A stretch of 13,433 nucleotides of DNA from an uncultured bacterium (GCA_913058555.1 CAJXRJ010000124.1:1-13433), one strand, 5' to 3'; positions 6,250-13,433 are shown, numbered from the stretch's first letter. Numbers and translations: made by a program. The notes: a model not told the origin generated them from the letters alone.

Positions 6250-7133
6250 CAGATTCGCCTTCCACGCCACCAGCCCACGCGATCGACCGGCTTCACCTGG
6301 TGGCGGACCATGGACGGGATCACGGGCCTGGACGCCGCATCGGCGTCCGCATCGAGCGCCTGGCCGGGGACACTTCGCCAAAGCCAGTGGCCGTCCTCTG
6401 CCACGGCTTCAAGGGCTTCATGGATTGGGGCTTCTTTCCGGCCCTGAGCGCCGCGTTCGCCGATGCCGGGTTCCTGGCCGTGTCGTTGAATGCCTCAGGG
6501 AGCGGGATCGCGGGCGATCCGATGACCATGGACGACGAGCAGGCCTTCTTCGAGGATACGTATACGAAACAGCTTTCAGACATCGCCCAGGTGCGGGCTT
6601 TCGCGTCCCAGCACGCGGAGGCCTTGCAGGGGGGCGACGTGCTCTTTGGGCACAGCCGAGGTGGGGGGATGGCTGTGATCTCGGCTGCGGAGACTGCGCC
6701 GCGGGCCCTGGTCACCTGGGCTGCGTTCGATGACGCCGATCGATTCGACGAGGAGACGAAGGCGGCCTGGCGCCGCGAGGGGGAGCTTCGGATCCCCAAC
6801 GGGCGCACCGGGCAGATTCACCGCATCGGCCCAGGCGCCCTTGATGAACTCGAGGCGCACACGGGGCGCTTGGACATCCTCGCCGCCGCCCGTCGGGTAG
6901 AGGTGCCTTACCTCGTCGTCCACGGGACGGCGGACCCCACCGTGGACGTTGCCGCGGCGCACCGGCTGCTTCGGGCGGCTCCGCAGTCGGAAGGGGTGAT
7001 CCTCGAGGGGGCCGACCATGGTTTCGGCGCCAGACACCCGATGGCGTCGTCGGTCGTGGGATTCCCCGACCTGGAGCGTGCCGTCGCCGCGACCCTCGAT
7101 TTTGCGCGCCGGGCGGTGAAGCTGGACGGATGA
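6246..7133 (+). CDS. Alpha/beta hydrolase (dienelactone-hydrolase/prolyl-oligopeptidase-like)
   Basis: The start is taken at ATG 6246, which overlaps the preceding stop (ATGA), not at an upstream in-frame start at 6192 that would run 58 bases into the DUF72 gene. The 295-residue product has all catalytic elements: the oxyanion-hole motif CHGF (52-55), the nucleophile elbow GHSRGGG (135-141, Ser137), the acid in HGTADPTV (226-233, Asp230) and the base in GADHGFG (255-261, His258). No signal peptide is seen, so it is probably cytoplasmic. It should hydrolyse an ester or a small acyl compound; the substrate is not predictable. Its pairing with an acyltransferase may point to lipid or ester turnover, which is inference. 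No terminator hairpin is obvious after the stop. Confidence 0.9.
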   Translation: MTDSPSTPPAHAIDRLHLVADHGRDHGPGRRIGVRIERLAGDTSPKPVAVLCHGFKGFMDWGFFPALSAAFADAGFLAVSLNASGSGIAGDPMTMDDEQAFFEDTYTKQLSDIAQVRAFASQHAEALQGGDVLFGHSRGGGMAVISAAETAPRALVTWAAFDDADRFDEETKAAWRREGELRIPNGRTGQIHRIGPGALDELEAHTGRLDILAAARRVEVPYLVVHGTADPTVDVAAAHRLLRAAPQSEGVILEGADHGFGARHPMASSVVGFPDLERAVAATLDFARRAVKLDG

Positions 7134-7519
7134 CTTCCGACTTGGCCCCTCACTTTGGGTTCGCCCTTTCCCTAGCCGTTCCGGCACGGTGGCTTGGGGC
7201 GGATTCTCCCCGTGCAGGGCCCCGACTGACCACGCCAGGCAAAGGGCACGCCCCCGCCGACACTTACGGGGATGCGTGCCCATTCTTCGAAGTCACCTTG
7301 GATGACTTCCCATTCACCCTGGCAGCGCCCCTTCGGCCTTGAATCGCCGGATTGGGATCCTGGGGGGCCGCTAACGACCCGAGAGGCGGGGCTGATAACC
7401 CAGGAATTACGGAGTTGGCTCGACGCCATGGATGTTCGTCACACTGCCTACGTTGTCCCGTAGCAGTTTTGAAGGCGACGCCCGATGCGCCGTTCCCATT
7501 CTCGCCCTACTCTTCCGCC
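7134..7519. other. Intergenic region of 386 bp, no gene seen
   Basis: This stretch lies between the hydrolase and the thioredoxin-like gene. The frame of the downstream gene stays open back to 7352, but the residues before 7520 are unlike a conserved protein and a good signal peptide starts at 7520. Two small inverted repeats are present: one at 7289-7309, and 7-base arms TCCTGGG and CCCAGGA at 7358-7364 and 7399-7405. No convincing promoter or terminator is seen. Confidence 0.5.
7289..7309. repeat. Small inverted repeat in intergenic region
   Basis: GAAGTCA (7289-7295) and TGACTTC (7303-7309) are perfect 7-base arms around a 7-base spacer. It could be an operator or a weak hairpin. It lacks a following T run, so it is not a good terminator. 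Confidence 0.35.
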
Positions 7520-8530
7520 ATGAAACAACGACTGATCGGCCTCTCGCTGGGCCTCACCCTGAGCGCTTTCGCTCCCGCCCTTGCCGGTGATGCCAAGTGG
7601 TACGCCGACTACGACGAGGCCGCCAAGGTGGCCAAGGAGCAAGACAAGGACATGCTCGTGGACTTCACGGGTTCGGACTGGTGCCACTGGTGCAAGAAGC
7701 TCGACGAGGAGGTCTTCTCCCATGAGTCGTGGCAGAAAGGCGTGGCCGACGACTACATCCTTGTCGCCCTGGACTTTCCGAACGACCCCGAGCTGAAGGC
7801 TGCGGTTCCGAACCCCGAGCGCAACAAGGAGCTCGTCGGTGAGTTCGGCGTCGGTGGCTACCCGACGATCCTTCTCATGAACGCCGACGGCGAAGTCTAC
7901 GCGCGCACCGGGTACCAGCCCGGCGGCCCCGAGGCTTACCTCAAGCACATGAAGGAGATCGGCGACGAGGGCCGCGTAGCACTCGTGGAGTCGAAGGCCG
8001 TGATGGCCGAGTTCGACGGCGCGATGACTCCCGAGGAGTCCTGGAAGGCCTATGACCGCGTGATGGGAGTGCTCGAGGGCCTCACCGCAGGGTCACCGTT
8101 CATCGGCACCCTTCGTCCCGCAGCGATCTGGGGCTTCGATAACGATGCCGAGAACGCCAAGGGCGCGCAGTTCCGTAGCGCGTTCACGCTGGTCAAGCTT
8201 GGTGCGGCCGAGAAGGCGCACTTCAGCTTCATCGAAGAGGCGGATCCGAAGAACGAGAAGGGCGCGCTTGAGTACCTCGTTGAAGCTCGCTTCGGTGAAG
8301 TGCGCGACGAAGCGACGGCGCGCTTGGCTCTGGAGTTCCTTGGGAAGGTCAACGGGTTTGGCTTCCAGAACAAGGAGCTCGGGTTTGGCCTCAACATGCA
8401 GGCTGTGATGTGGTGCAAGGGACCGCTTGCGGACAACGAGCTTGCGATGGTGCACGCCAAGGCTGCGAAGGCGATTGGCAGCGACGATGAGGCCGCGATG
8501 AAGGAGCTTGAGAAGATCCTGGCGGGCTGA
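7520..8530 (+). CDS. Exported thioredoxin-fold protein with CHWC active site
   Basis: The start is the ATG at 7520, because it begins a classic signal peptide (MKQRLIGLSLGLTLSAFAPALA, cleavage before GDAKW). The longer in-frame reading from 7352 has an unlikely N-terminus. The 336-residue product has a Thioredoxin_7-like domain at about 27-150 with DFTGSDWCHWCKKLDEEVF, in which Cys55-His-Trp-Cys58 is the redox pair, and the cis-proline motif GGYPTI (112-117, Pro115). Such proteins act as disulfide reductases or isomerases outside the inner membrane. Residues about 151-336 form a mostly helical domain I do not recognise, containing a lone WC near 295. No Shine-Dalgarno precedes the ATG. Transcription probably ends at the hairpin at 8633-8668. 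Confidence 0.9.
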   Translation: MKQRLIGLSLGLTLSAFAPALAGDAKWYADYDEAAKVAKEQDKDMLVDFTGSDWCHWCKKLDEEVFSHESWQKGVADDYILVALDFPNDPELKAAVPNPERNKELVGEFGVGGYPTILLMNADGEVYARTGYQPGGPEAYLKHMKEIGDEGRVALVESKAVMAEFDGAMTPEESWKAYDRVMGVLEGLTAGSPFIGTLRPAAIWGFDNDAENAKGAQFRSAFTLVKLGAAEKAHFSFIEEADPKNEKGALEYLVEARFGEVRDEATARLALEFLGKVNGFGFQNKELGFGLNMQAVMWCKGPLADNELAMVHAKAAKAIGSDDEAAMKELEKILAG

Positions 8531-8539
8531 TGGGGCGCA

Positions 8540-8748
8540 TCCGCGTCAGCGGGTGCCTCAGCAAGGAAAGCGGTCGCTTCGGGAATAGTCGTTCCGACCA
8601 AGCGATGCGGCATTTCCGCTGACCGACGCAGAGAGAGCCGCTGGACCCCTTGGGGGCCAGCGGCTCTCGGCGTGTTTCTCAGCAGCTCGATCGATTCGGC
8701 TCTCTCGGAAGCGGCTGCTTTCCTTGCTGGGGCACCCGCTGATGCGGA
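8540..8748. repeat. Large inverted-repeat element with 41-base arms between convergent genes
   Basis: The arms 8540-8580 and 8708-8748 are reverse complements at 37 of 41 positions, separated by 127 bases that contain a second hairpin (8633-8668). All four differences are transitions, and in RNA read from the plus strand all four become G-U or U-G pairs (8545/8743, 8558/8730, 8572/8716, 8574/8714). The stem would therefore be unbroken in that RNA, but would carry four A-C mismatches in RNA from the other strand. The layout resembles a REP/BIME-like or MITE-like palindromic unit, or a long structured 3-prime region. No transposase or target duplication is seen. Confidence 0.8.
8633..8668 (+). 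terminator. Terminator hairpin after the thioredoxin-like gene
   Basis: Arms GAGAGCCGCTGG (8633-8644) and CCAGCGGCTCTC (8657-8668) are perfect complements, with additional CCCC/GGGG pairing inside. The plus strand continues GGCGTGTTTCTC, a modest U-rich tail. It lies about 100 bases after the stop of the rightward gene and also about 95 bases past the stop of the leftward gene, so it may serve both. Confidence 0.7.
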
Positions 8749-8761
8749 CGTCCCTGGGCGC

Positions 8762-10084
8762 TCAAGGACAGAACGTCACCGTCAATGCACTCGACGTATT
8801 GGAGCCCGTGGTCCCGCCTGGATCGCGATACCACGCCTGGAAGTTGACCGTCATCCCGGCCGAAATGCCGGTCAGCGGCGCGCTCTGGTAGTCGAGCGGG
8901 AACCGCAGCACCCCGCGGTTCGTGGCCTGAATCACCGCGGGGATGCGCGTTAGCGGCGCGGCCACGCAGAGGTTGCCGTCCCCGAGCGGCACCATGTTCA
9001 TGCCCATGCCGTAGAACAAAAGCCCCGACGTGTTCCGCACCGTGCGTTGCACGATGAGCTCAAGGTCGCCGGACGTGATCGACGCGTTTCCAACCCCCGT
9101 CAGCCGTGCCTCGCGGTATTGGCTGTTGGCTGTGCCCGGGCAGTAGGGCTGCATCGGCGGGCATGCCAGCACGCCATCGACGTAGTCGAGCACGGTGCTG
9201 AGCGACACGTCGACTGCAGCCGAAGCGTCCGGCCACGACACCTGTGTGCCGACGTGGATGTGTCCCGCCGCAATGCACCAGTCTGGATCTGTGGGGTCCG
9301 CGTGGGCCGCCTGGTGCCACACGCCGAGGTACGCAATGAACTCGCTCAGGAATCCACCGCCCGACCCGGACTCGCAGATAAAGGGGGCCACCGGAATCCC
9401 CGACGCGGCGACCGCATCCACGATCGCTTGGGCCGGCAGGGCTGAGAGCCTGATCGCGCCGCTATTCACCGTCGCGTCCGGCGGGGATGGGGTGGGTTGA
9501 CGTGGAGCGATGTAGTCGTCGATCCAGCCACCACGGTTGAACTGATTCATCTCCACTTCCCAGCTCGTCCCGAAACTCCCGCGGCTGAAGGTGATGATCG
9601 CGATGGGGTTGTGTTGGGCGACGATCGCGGCGAAGTCCGGCGTCGTGTCTTGATAGTCGACCTCGAGATCGCCCATGCCCACGCCGCAGTTGTTGCAGTT
9701 CGCGTTGGCGAACGTCGGGAAGTAGGAGACGACGTCGTATCCGCGGCCCATCCAGTTGTCGCCGACCCATCCGCCGGGGTTCAGAGCCGGCTGGTTGCTG
9801 AAGCGACGTACCGCCTCGTTGGTGGGGGGCCAGTAGCCCGTCAACAGGACGACCGGTCGCTGTGGCCCGTTCGCCATCGCTGCGCCACGGGGCGTGCCGG
9901 TGTAGGGCGCGGGCCTCGGCGCGCGCGCCGATTGTTGCAGGGGCATGCCAGAGCCGACTTTCACGCCAGGGCTAGGCCCACCGACGCGAACGGTGGGGGA
10001 ACCTTGCTGCGGGGCGCCTTGGGCCACTGCGGCTGTGAAGCAAGTGGCCAAGAGGGCAAGGGGCGCGATCGATGTAATTTTCAT
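8762..10084 (-). CDS. Secreted pyroglutamyl-peptidase-I-like protein with Planctomycetota-type C-terminal domain
   Basis: The start is chosen at the ATG at 10084, where a signal peptide begins (MKITSIAPLALLATCFTAAVAQG). The open frame extends to 10255, but that extension is polar and unlike a protein N-terminus. The 440-residue product starts its catalytic domain at VVLLTGYWPP (78-87). Elements matching the Glu-Cys-His triad of peptidase C15 are EMNQFN (Glu178), PFICES (Cys237) and AAGHIHVG (His277). Pyroglutamyl peptidase removes N-terminal pyroglutamate from peptides and is normally cytoplasmic; here a signal peptide and an extra domain point to export. The last 90 residues (LLFYGMGMN, GDGNLCV, FQAWYRDP, VTFCP) look like a C-terminal domain I recall from exported Planctomycetota proteins. 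Seven or more Cys suggest disulfides. No Shine-Dalgarno is visible. Confidence 0.72.
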   Translation of the reverse strand: MKITSIAPLALLATCFTAAVAQGAPQQGSPTVRVGGPSPGVKVGSGMPLQQSARAPRPAPYTGTPRGAAMANGPQRPVVLLTGYWPPTNEAVRRFSNQPALNPGGWVGDNWMGRGYDVVSYFPTFANANCNNCGVGMGDLEVDYQDTTPDFAAIVAQHNPIAIITFSRGSFGTSWEVEMNQFNRGGWIDDYIAPRQPTPSPPDATVNSGAIRLSALPAQAIVDAVAASGIPVAPFICESGSGGGFLSEFIAYLGVWHQAAHADPTDPDWCIAAGHIHVGTQVSWPDASAAVDVSLSTVLDYVDGVLACPPMQPYCPGTANSQYREARLTGVGNASITSGDLELIVQRTVRNTSGLLFYGMGMNMVPLGDGNLCVAAPLTRIPAVIQATNRGVLRFPLDYQSAPLTGISAGMTVNFQAWYRDPGGTTGSNTSSALTVTFCP

Positions 10085-10260
10085 TCGTGGGGAGGGAGGG
10101 TCCTCAGAAGTGTGCGAGCGGCATCCTGTTGGATTCTCCCTCAGTCTGACCGTTCCTGGTCGTTCCGCAACGGGGCACGAACTCAGATTCTGCCATCGGG
10201 GCGCTCGGTCCTTCGATTCATGCCCGAGTGTCCTTCCCGGTATCATCTCCGCCACATCTG
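10085..10260. other. Divergent promoter region between peptidase-like gene and efflux operon
   Basis: This 176-bp stretch separates divergently read genes. TATCAT at 10241-10246 matches the -10 consensus at 5 of 6 positions and would place the transcript start only about 8 bases before the ATG at 10261. The expected -35 position is poor (TTCATG). No operator-like inverted repeat of note is seen. Confidence 0.35.
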
Positions 10261-11703
10261 ATGACGATCCAAAGCAACGACCGGGATAGGGCTTTTGGCC
10301 GCACGTCCCTCAGCAAGCCCCGCTCGCTTGGCGGGGCGCTGGCCTTTCTGGTGGCGGCCTGTGCCGCGCCGGGGGCTGAGCCTTTGGACCTCGGGGCCTC
10401 GCGCACGGCGTGGGCTGGACGCGGGAGCGATGGGGCCCTTGAGGCCGCGTTGGATCACGCGGATGTCCGCGCCACGGCCATTCGCCGCCCCGATCCCGAA
10501 GAGCGCCTAGACCCGTCTACAGATGCCTTCTGGCAGGCCTGCGCCCTCGCATGGAACCCACGGGTCCGCGAAACGCGCAACGAGGTGCTCGCGCTTCGGG
10601 AAGCCCTGCGATCGGCCGGCGCACCAGGTCCGGTGCGGATCCGCGCCGTGGATCATGAGTTCGGCGGCGACGACACGTTGGCTGAGAGGGTCGCGACCTT
10701 TGACCTCATCGGTCTCCTAGGGCTGGGGCCCTCGGAAGCGGCGCGTGAGCTCGCGAATGCCCAAGTCGTGCGGGCCCTGGCCCTCCACGAAGAAGCGCTC
10801 TGGGCGGCTCGCATCGAAGTCGAGAGGGCACGCATCGGGCTTTCGGCGGTTCGAGCACGCCTCGAGCGCTTGAACGGACTCGAGAGCGAGATCAACGAGG
10901 ACCGCGTGCGGATTGGCATCCTCGCGCGCCGGGGCAGGGAGGCGCCGGCCAGCGTGGACGGGGCCGCGGCGCGAGTCGAGGTTCTCGAGCGTCAGCGTTC
11001 GCTACAGCACGCCGCCCTGGCGGCAGCCCGCAGAAGGCTCGAAGCGGCGGCGGGGTTGCCGTCCGGGCACGGGGCCCCTGATCACGTCCAAGCCACATAC
11101 CTACAGGGGTTCGTTCAGGCGGATCTTCCCCCGGGGGCGGATCCGGCGGTGGCCGTCGAGACCCACCCGGTTCTCCGCCGGGCCCGCTTCGACTTTGCGG
11201 TGGCCGAGGGGGAAGTGCGCTCGGTGGCCGCCGAGGCATGGCCTGGGATCCAGCTAGGTCCGCACCTTTCCTTTGGTCCGGACTCCAACCTGGGGGGCGT
11301 GTTGCAGCTGTCCCTGCCTTGGCCGTCCGCCTGGCGAGGGCGTTTGGCCGCCGCGGAGCGCCGGCGCGAGGCCGCGCGCCAGTCCTTCGAAGACGCTTGG
11401 CTAGACCTCGATCAGCGGGCAACTGCGGGCGTTAAGGCCTTTGAGCTGGCCAGGGAGAGGGTCCTTGGGGCCACTCTAGCCGTGGATGACGCGACCCAGG
11501 GATCTTGGTCCGCTGCCCGGGCCCGGTACAGGAACGGCGAAGCGCCCTTGATGCAGTGGATTGACGCCCTGGAGATTCGTACGCAAGCACTGAACCTCAT
11601 CGTCGACGACGCGGAGGCCTTGGCCCTCGCGTGGATCGATGTCTTGGACGCCCGAGGCCCCGCGGCGGAGCCCAATTCTCCCAGTGAAGGGACCGAGCCA
11701 TGA
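10261..11703 (+). CDS. TolC-family outer membrane efflux lipoprotein
   Basis: From ATG 10261 the product has 480 residues. An upstream in-frame GTG at 10228 would add 11 residues and is less likely, because the N-terminus would then be unusually long. Residues 22-34 end in the lipobox VAAC, so Cys34 is the probable lipidated residue. The mature part has the outer membrane efflux protein layout: NPRVRETRNEVLALREAL near the start of the barrel/helix repeat, long Ala/Arg/Glu-rich helices at about 155-280, a strand segment around GIQLGPHLSF, and a second helical hairpin to the end (YRNGEAPLMQWIDAL). It would form the outer channel of the system encoded by the next two genes, with which it overlaps by ATGA. 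No Shine-Dalgarno is visible. Confidence 0.83.
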   Translation: MTIQSNDRDRAFGRTSLSKPRSLGGALAFLVAACAAPGAEPLDLGASRTAWAGRGSDGALEAALDHADVRATAIRRPDPEERLDPSTDAFWQACALAWNPRVRETRNEVLALREALRSAGAPGPVRIRAVDHEFGGDDTLAERVATFDLIGLLGLGPSEAARELANAQVVRALALHEEALWAARIEVERARIGLSAVRARLERLNGLESEINEDRVRIGILARRGREAPASVDGAAARVEVLERQRSLQHAALAAARRRLEAAAGLPSGHGAPDHVQATYLQGFVQADLPPGADPAVAVETHPVLRRARFDFAVAEGEVRSVAAEAWPGIQLGPHLSFGPDSNLGGVLQLSLPWPSAWRGRLAAAERRREAARQSFEDAWLDLDQRATAGVKAFELARERVLGATLAVDDATQGSWSAARARYRNGEAPLMQWIDALEIRTQALNLIVDDAEALALAWIDVLDARGPAAEPNSPSEGTEP

Positions 11704-13226
11704 GCGACCCACGCCCTGAACTGGACCTTGGGAGCCTCTCCCGAGGGACCCAAGAGCTTGAACCGCCAAGGCGCAGGTGGCTGCGCCTCGTCCTCCCAGC
11801 CGGCATCCTGCTGATCTTTGCCGCGGTCTTGCTCTCGAGCCTTGGCGATCTTCTCCGACGGGGGATCGAGGTGCGGGTAGTCACTCCGCGTCCCGTGCCC
11901 CAGGGGTCGGCTGTCGCAGCGCCCCGGGACCGGGTCCTGGTCCAGGCTGCAGGTTGGGTCGAGCCGGATCCATCCCTTGTGCACGTCACAGCGCTCTCCG
12001 GGGGCATTGTCACGGAGGTGCTGGTGCAGGAGTCGGACATCGTGCAAGCCGGGGACCCCGTGGCGCGGCTCGTGGACGACGATGCCCGTCTGGCCCTGGC
12101 GCGAGCCGCGGCGGAGCTCGCGCTGGCCCGTGCGAACGTCGAGGATGCGACGGCCCGAAGCTCGATCGCCCAGGAGCGATTCGACGCCGCCCTTGGGGTA
12201 CGCGAAGCTGCCGCCGTGGCGGTCGCCGATGCCAAGGGCCGAGCCGCCGAGGCGAAGCACCGTCGGGCGGCCTTGGTGGGCGCCGAGGTCAATGTTCGTA
12301 TCGCCAAGGACGAGCTCGCCGTTCAAAAGGAGCTCTTCGGCCAGGGAGCGGCCGGCTCATGGCAGGTGGAGCTGGCCGAGGGTGCCGTGGCCGCCGCGGA
12401 GAGCTCCCTGGCCGTCCTGCGTGCCGATGCGGCCCTTGCGGACGCCGAAGTGGAGGGGGCGTTGGCCCGCGAAGAGCGCGCGAAAGACGAACTCAGGCTG
12501 CGCTTCGAGGATCGCCTTGAACGTGACCGTGCCGCCGCTGCCCTGGCCGCGGCCACCGCCACCGCAGCGCTTTCGGAGGCGAAGATGGCGGAGGCAGAGC
12601 TCGAACTCGAACGCAAGGTTGTGCGCACTCCGGTGTCCGGCGTCGTTCTCGAGCGGCTGACGGTTCCCGGGATGGTGCTCGATCTCAATCGCTCGGGCCA
12701 CGAAGTGTGTTCCCTCTACGACCCGAAGTCTCTCCGTGTCCGCGTGGACGTTCCGCAGGACGATATCGATCGGCTCTTCGTTGGCCAGCGGGCGGAGATC
12801 GTGACTAACGCCCGCACCGACGAACCCTACGCGGGGGAGTTGATCCGTCTCGTGCAGCTCGCCGACATTCAGAAGGTGACCCTCGAGGCCCAGGTGAGGA
12901 TCGATGGCGGGGACAGCCTTTTGCGCCCCGACATGCTCGCCCAGGTGCGTTTCTTCGGGAGCGGCGAGGCTCCCGCGGGGGGCTCAGGTGACTCTTCTGC
13001 CGCCGGGGCCTTTCTGATCCCGAGGCGCCTTGTCGAGGACGGCGCCGTCTGGGTGCTCGACCCGGTCGAGAGCGTCGCCGTTCGCCGGAAGCTGACCCTT
13101 GGCGCGGAGCGGGGCGAGGACATCGAGGTCCTCGATCACATCGATGCGACGACCAAAATTTTGGACTCCGGCGCGACCCCTCTTACCGAAGGGGTTGGCG
13201 TGAAGGTGAAGAGGGGGGGAGCATGA
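11700..13226 (+). CDS. HlyD/MacA-type periplasmic adaptor (membrane fusion protein)
   Basis: The 508-residue product has a cytoplasmic N-terminus ending in basic residues (RRRWLR), a membrane helix at about 29-46, and the split lipoyl domain: VTALSGGIVTEVLVQESDIV (96-115) and VRTPVSGVVLERLTVPGMVL (308-327). Between them, at about 126-304, lies a long Ala-rich coiled-coil hairpin. Beta-barrel and membrane-proximal parts follow from about 345 (LRVRVDVPQDDIDRLFVGQR). This is the architecture of adaptors that bridge an inner membrane transporter and a TolC-like channel. The hairpin is long, suiting direct contact with the channel. GAAGGGA before the start is a plausible Shine-Dalgarno, and the ATG overlaps the preceding stop. 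The stop overlaps the next gene (ATGA). Confidence 0.93.
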   Translation: MSDPRPELDLGSLSRGTQELEPPRRRWLRLVLPAGILLIFAAVLLSSLGDLLRRGIEVRVVTPRPVPQGSAVAAPRDRVLVQAAGWVEPDPSLVHVTALSGGIVTEVLVQESDIVQAGDPVARLVDDDARLALARAAAELALARANVEDATARSSIAQERFDAALGVREAAAVAVADAKGRAAEAKHRRAALVGAEVNVRIAKDELAVQKELFGQGAAGSWQVELAEGAVAAAESSLAVLRADAALADAEVEGALAREERAKDELRLRFEDRLERDRAAAALAAATATAALSEAKMAEAELELERKVVRTPVSGVVLERLTVPGMVLDLNRSGHEVCSLYDPKSLRVRVDVPQDDIDRLFVGQRAEIVTNARTDEPYAGELIRLVQLADIQKVTLEAQVRIDGGDSLLRPDMLAQVRFFGSGEAPAGGSGDSSAAGAFLIPRRLVEDGAVWVLDPVESVAVRRKLTLGAERGEDIEVLDHIDATTKILDSGATPLTEGVGVKVKRGGA

Positions 13227-13433
13227 GTTTCATTCAATTGACCGGCGTCACGCGCCGCTACGAGAAGGGGGGACAGGTTGTCCTTCCGCTAGACGACGTG
13301 GACCTCACCATCGAAGCCGGAGAGTTCTTCGTTCTTCTCGGGCCTTCGGGATCCGGCAAGACGACGCTTCTCAATCTGCTTGCGGGCATCGATCGCCCGG
13401 ACGGGGGCACGGTCACCGTCGCGGACCTTGAGC
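13223..13433 (+). CDS. ABC transporter ATP-binding protein (MacB/LolD type), 5-prime part only
   Basis: The ATG at 13223 overlaps the adaptor stop (ATGA) and follows a G-rich Shine-Dalgarno (AGGGGGGGA at 13212-13220). The first 70 residues are visible before the window ends. They include the Walker A motif GPSGSGKTT (40-48), preceded by LPLDDVDLTIEAGEFFVLLG and followed by LLNLLAGIDRPDGG, the usual order of the LolD/MacB/FtsE group. Signature, Walker B and any permease part lie outside. Gene order (channel, adaptor, ATPase) predicts a macrolide-, lipoprotein- or peptide-exporting MacAB-like pump, with the permease gene expected next. Substrate is unknown. Confidence 0.93.
   Translation, partial: MSFIQLTGVTRRYEKGGQVVLPLDDVDLTIEAGEFFVLLGPSGSGKTTLLNLLAGIDRPDGGTVTVADLE

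Noticed and set aside
7352..7519. N-terminal extension of the thioredoxin-like protein by 56 residues
   Set aside because: The ATG at 7520 starts a standard signal peptide, which would be buried in the longer form.
8672..8953. Small plus-strand open frame beginning MFLSSS
   Set aside because: It consists of the right arm of the palindromic element and then antisense of the peptidase-like gene.

Overview
The window reads as one end of a GC-rich bacterial contig, most likely from a Planctomycetota metagenome or isolate assembly. The strongest lineage clue is the C-terminal domain of the secreted protein at 8762-10084 (GDGNLCV, then FQAWYRDP and a terminal VTFCP). From memory, I associate this domain with deep-branching marine Planctomycetota, but I could not run a search. 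The scarcity of Shine-Dalgarno sequences in front of the first gene of each transcription unit fits that placement. The contig begins with an uncleaved Illumina Nextera adapter (3-35), so the left edge is an artefact boundary and not biology.

Region 36-877 is the chromosome-segregation end. It holds the last 29 codons of a ParB protein, then about 750 bp without genes that carry five parS sites (16-bp core TGTTCCACGTGGAACA, one with a single substitution). The first parS is the centre of a 34-bp perfect palindrome that also looks like the parB transcription terminator. Between sites 4 and 5 is a perfect DnaA box (TTATCCACA) set in the middle of a parS-like inverted repeat. This suggests a ParB loading zone near the replication origin.

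Region 801-4561: a strong terminator closes a leftward gene for a membrane-anchored cyclophilin peptidyl-prolyl isomerase (878-1879). A gene-free divergent region follows, then a rightward gene for a 749-residue exported protein of unknown function whose last 90 residues resemble the globular domain of type II secretion pseudopilins. Region 4598-7133 is a tight three-gene cluster: a DUF374-type acyltransferase, a DUF72 protein and an alpha/beta hydrolase, joined by GTGA and ATGA start/stop overlaps.

Region 7520-10084 holds two convergent genes for exported proteins: a CHWC thioredoxin-fold protein (rightward) and a divergent pyroglutamyl-peptidase-like protein (leftward). Between them lies a striking palindromic element (8540-8748) with 41-base arms and a terminator hairpin nested inside. 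Region 10261-13433 is a rightward operon for a tripartite efflux or export system: a TolC-like outer membrane lipoprotein, an HlyD/MacA-like adaptor and the start of a MacB/LolD-type ABC ATPase, coupled by ATGA overlaps and cut by the window end.
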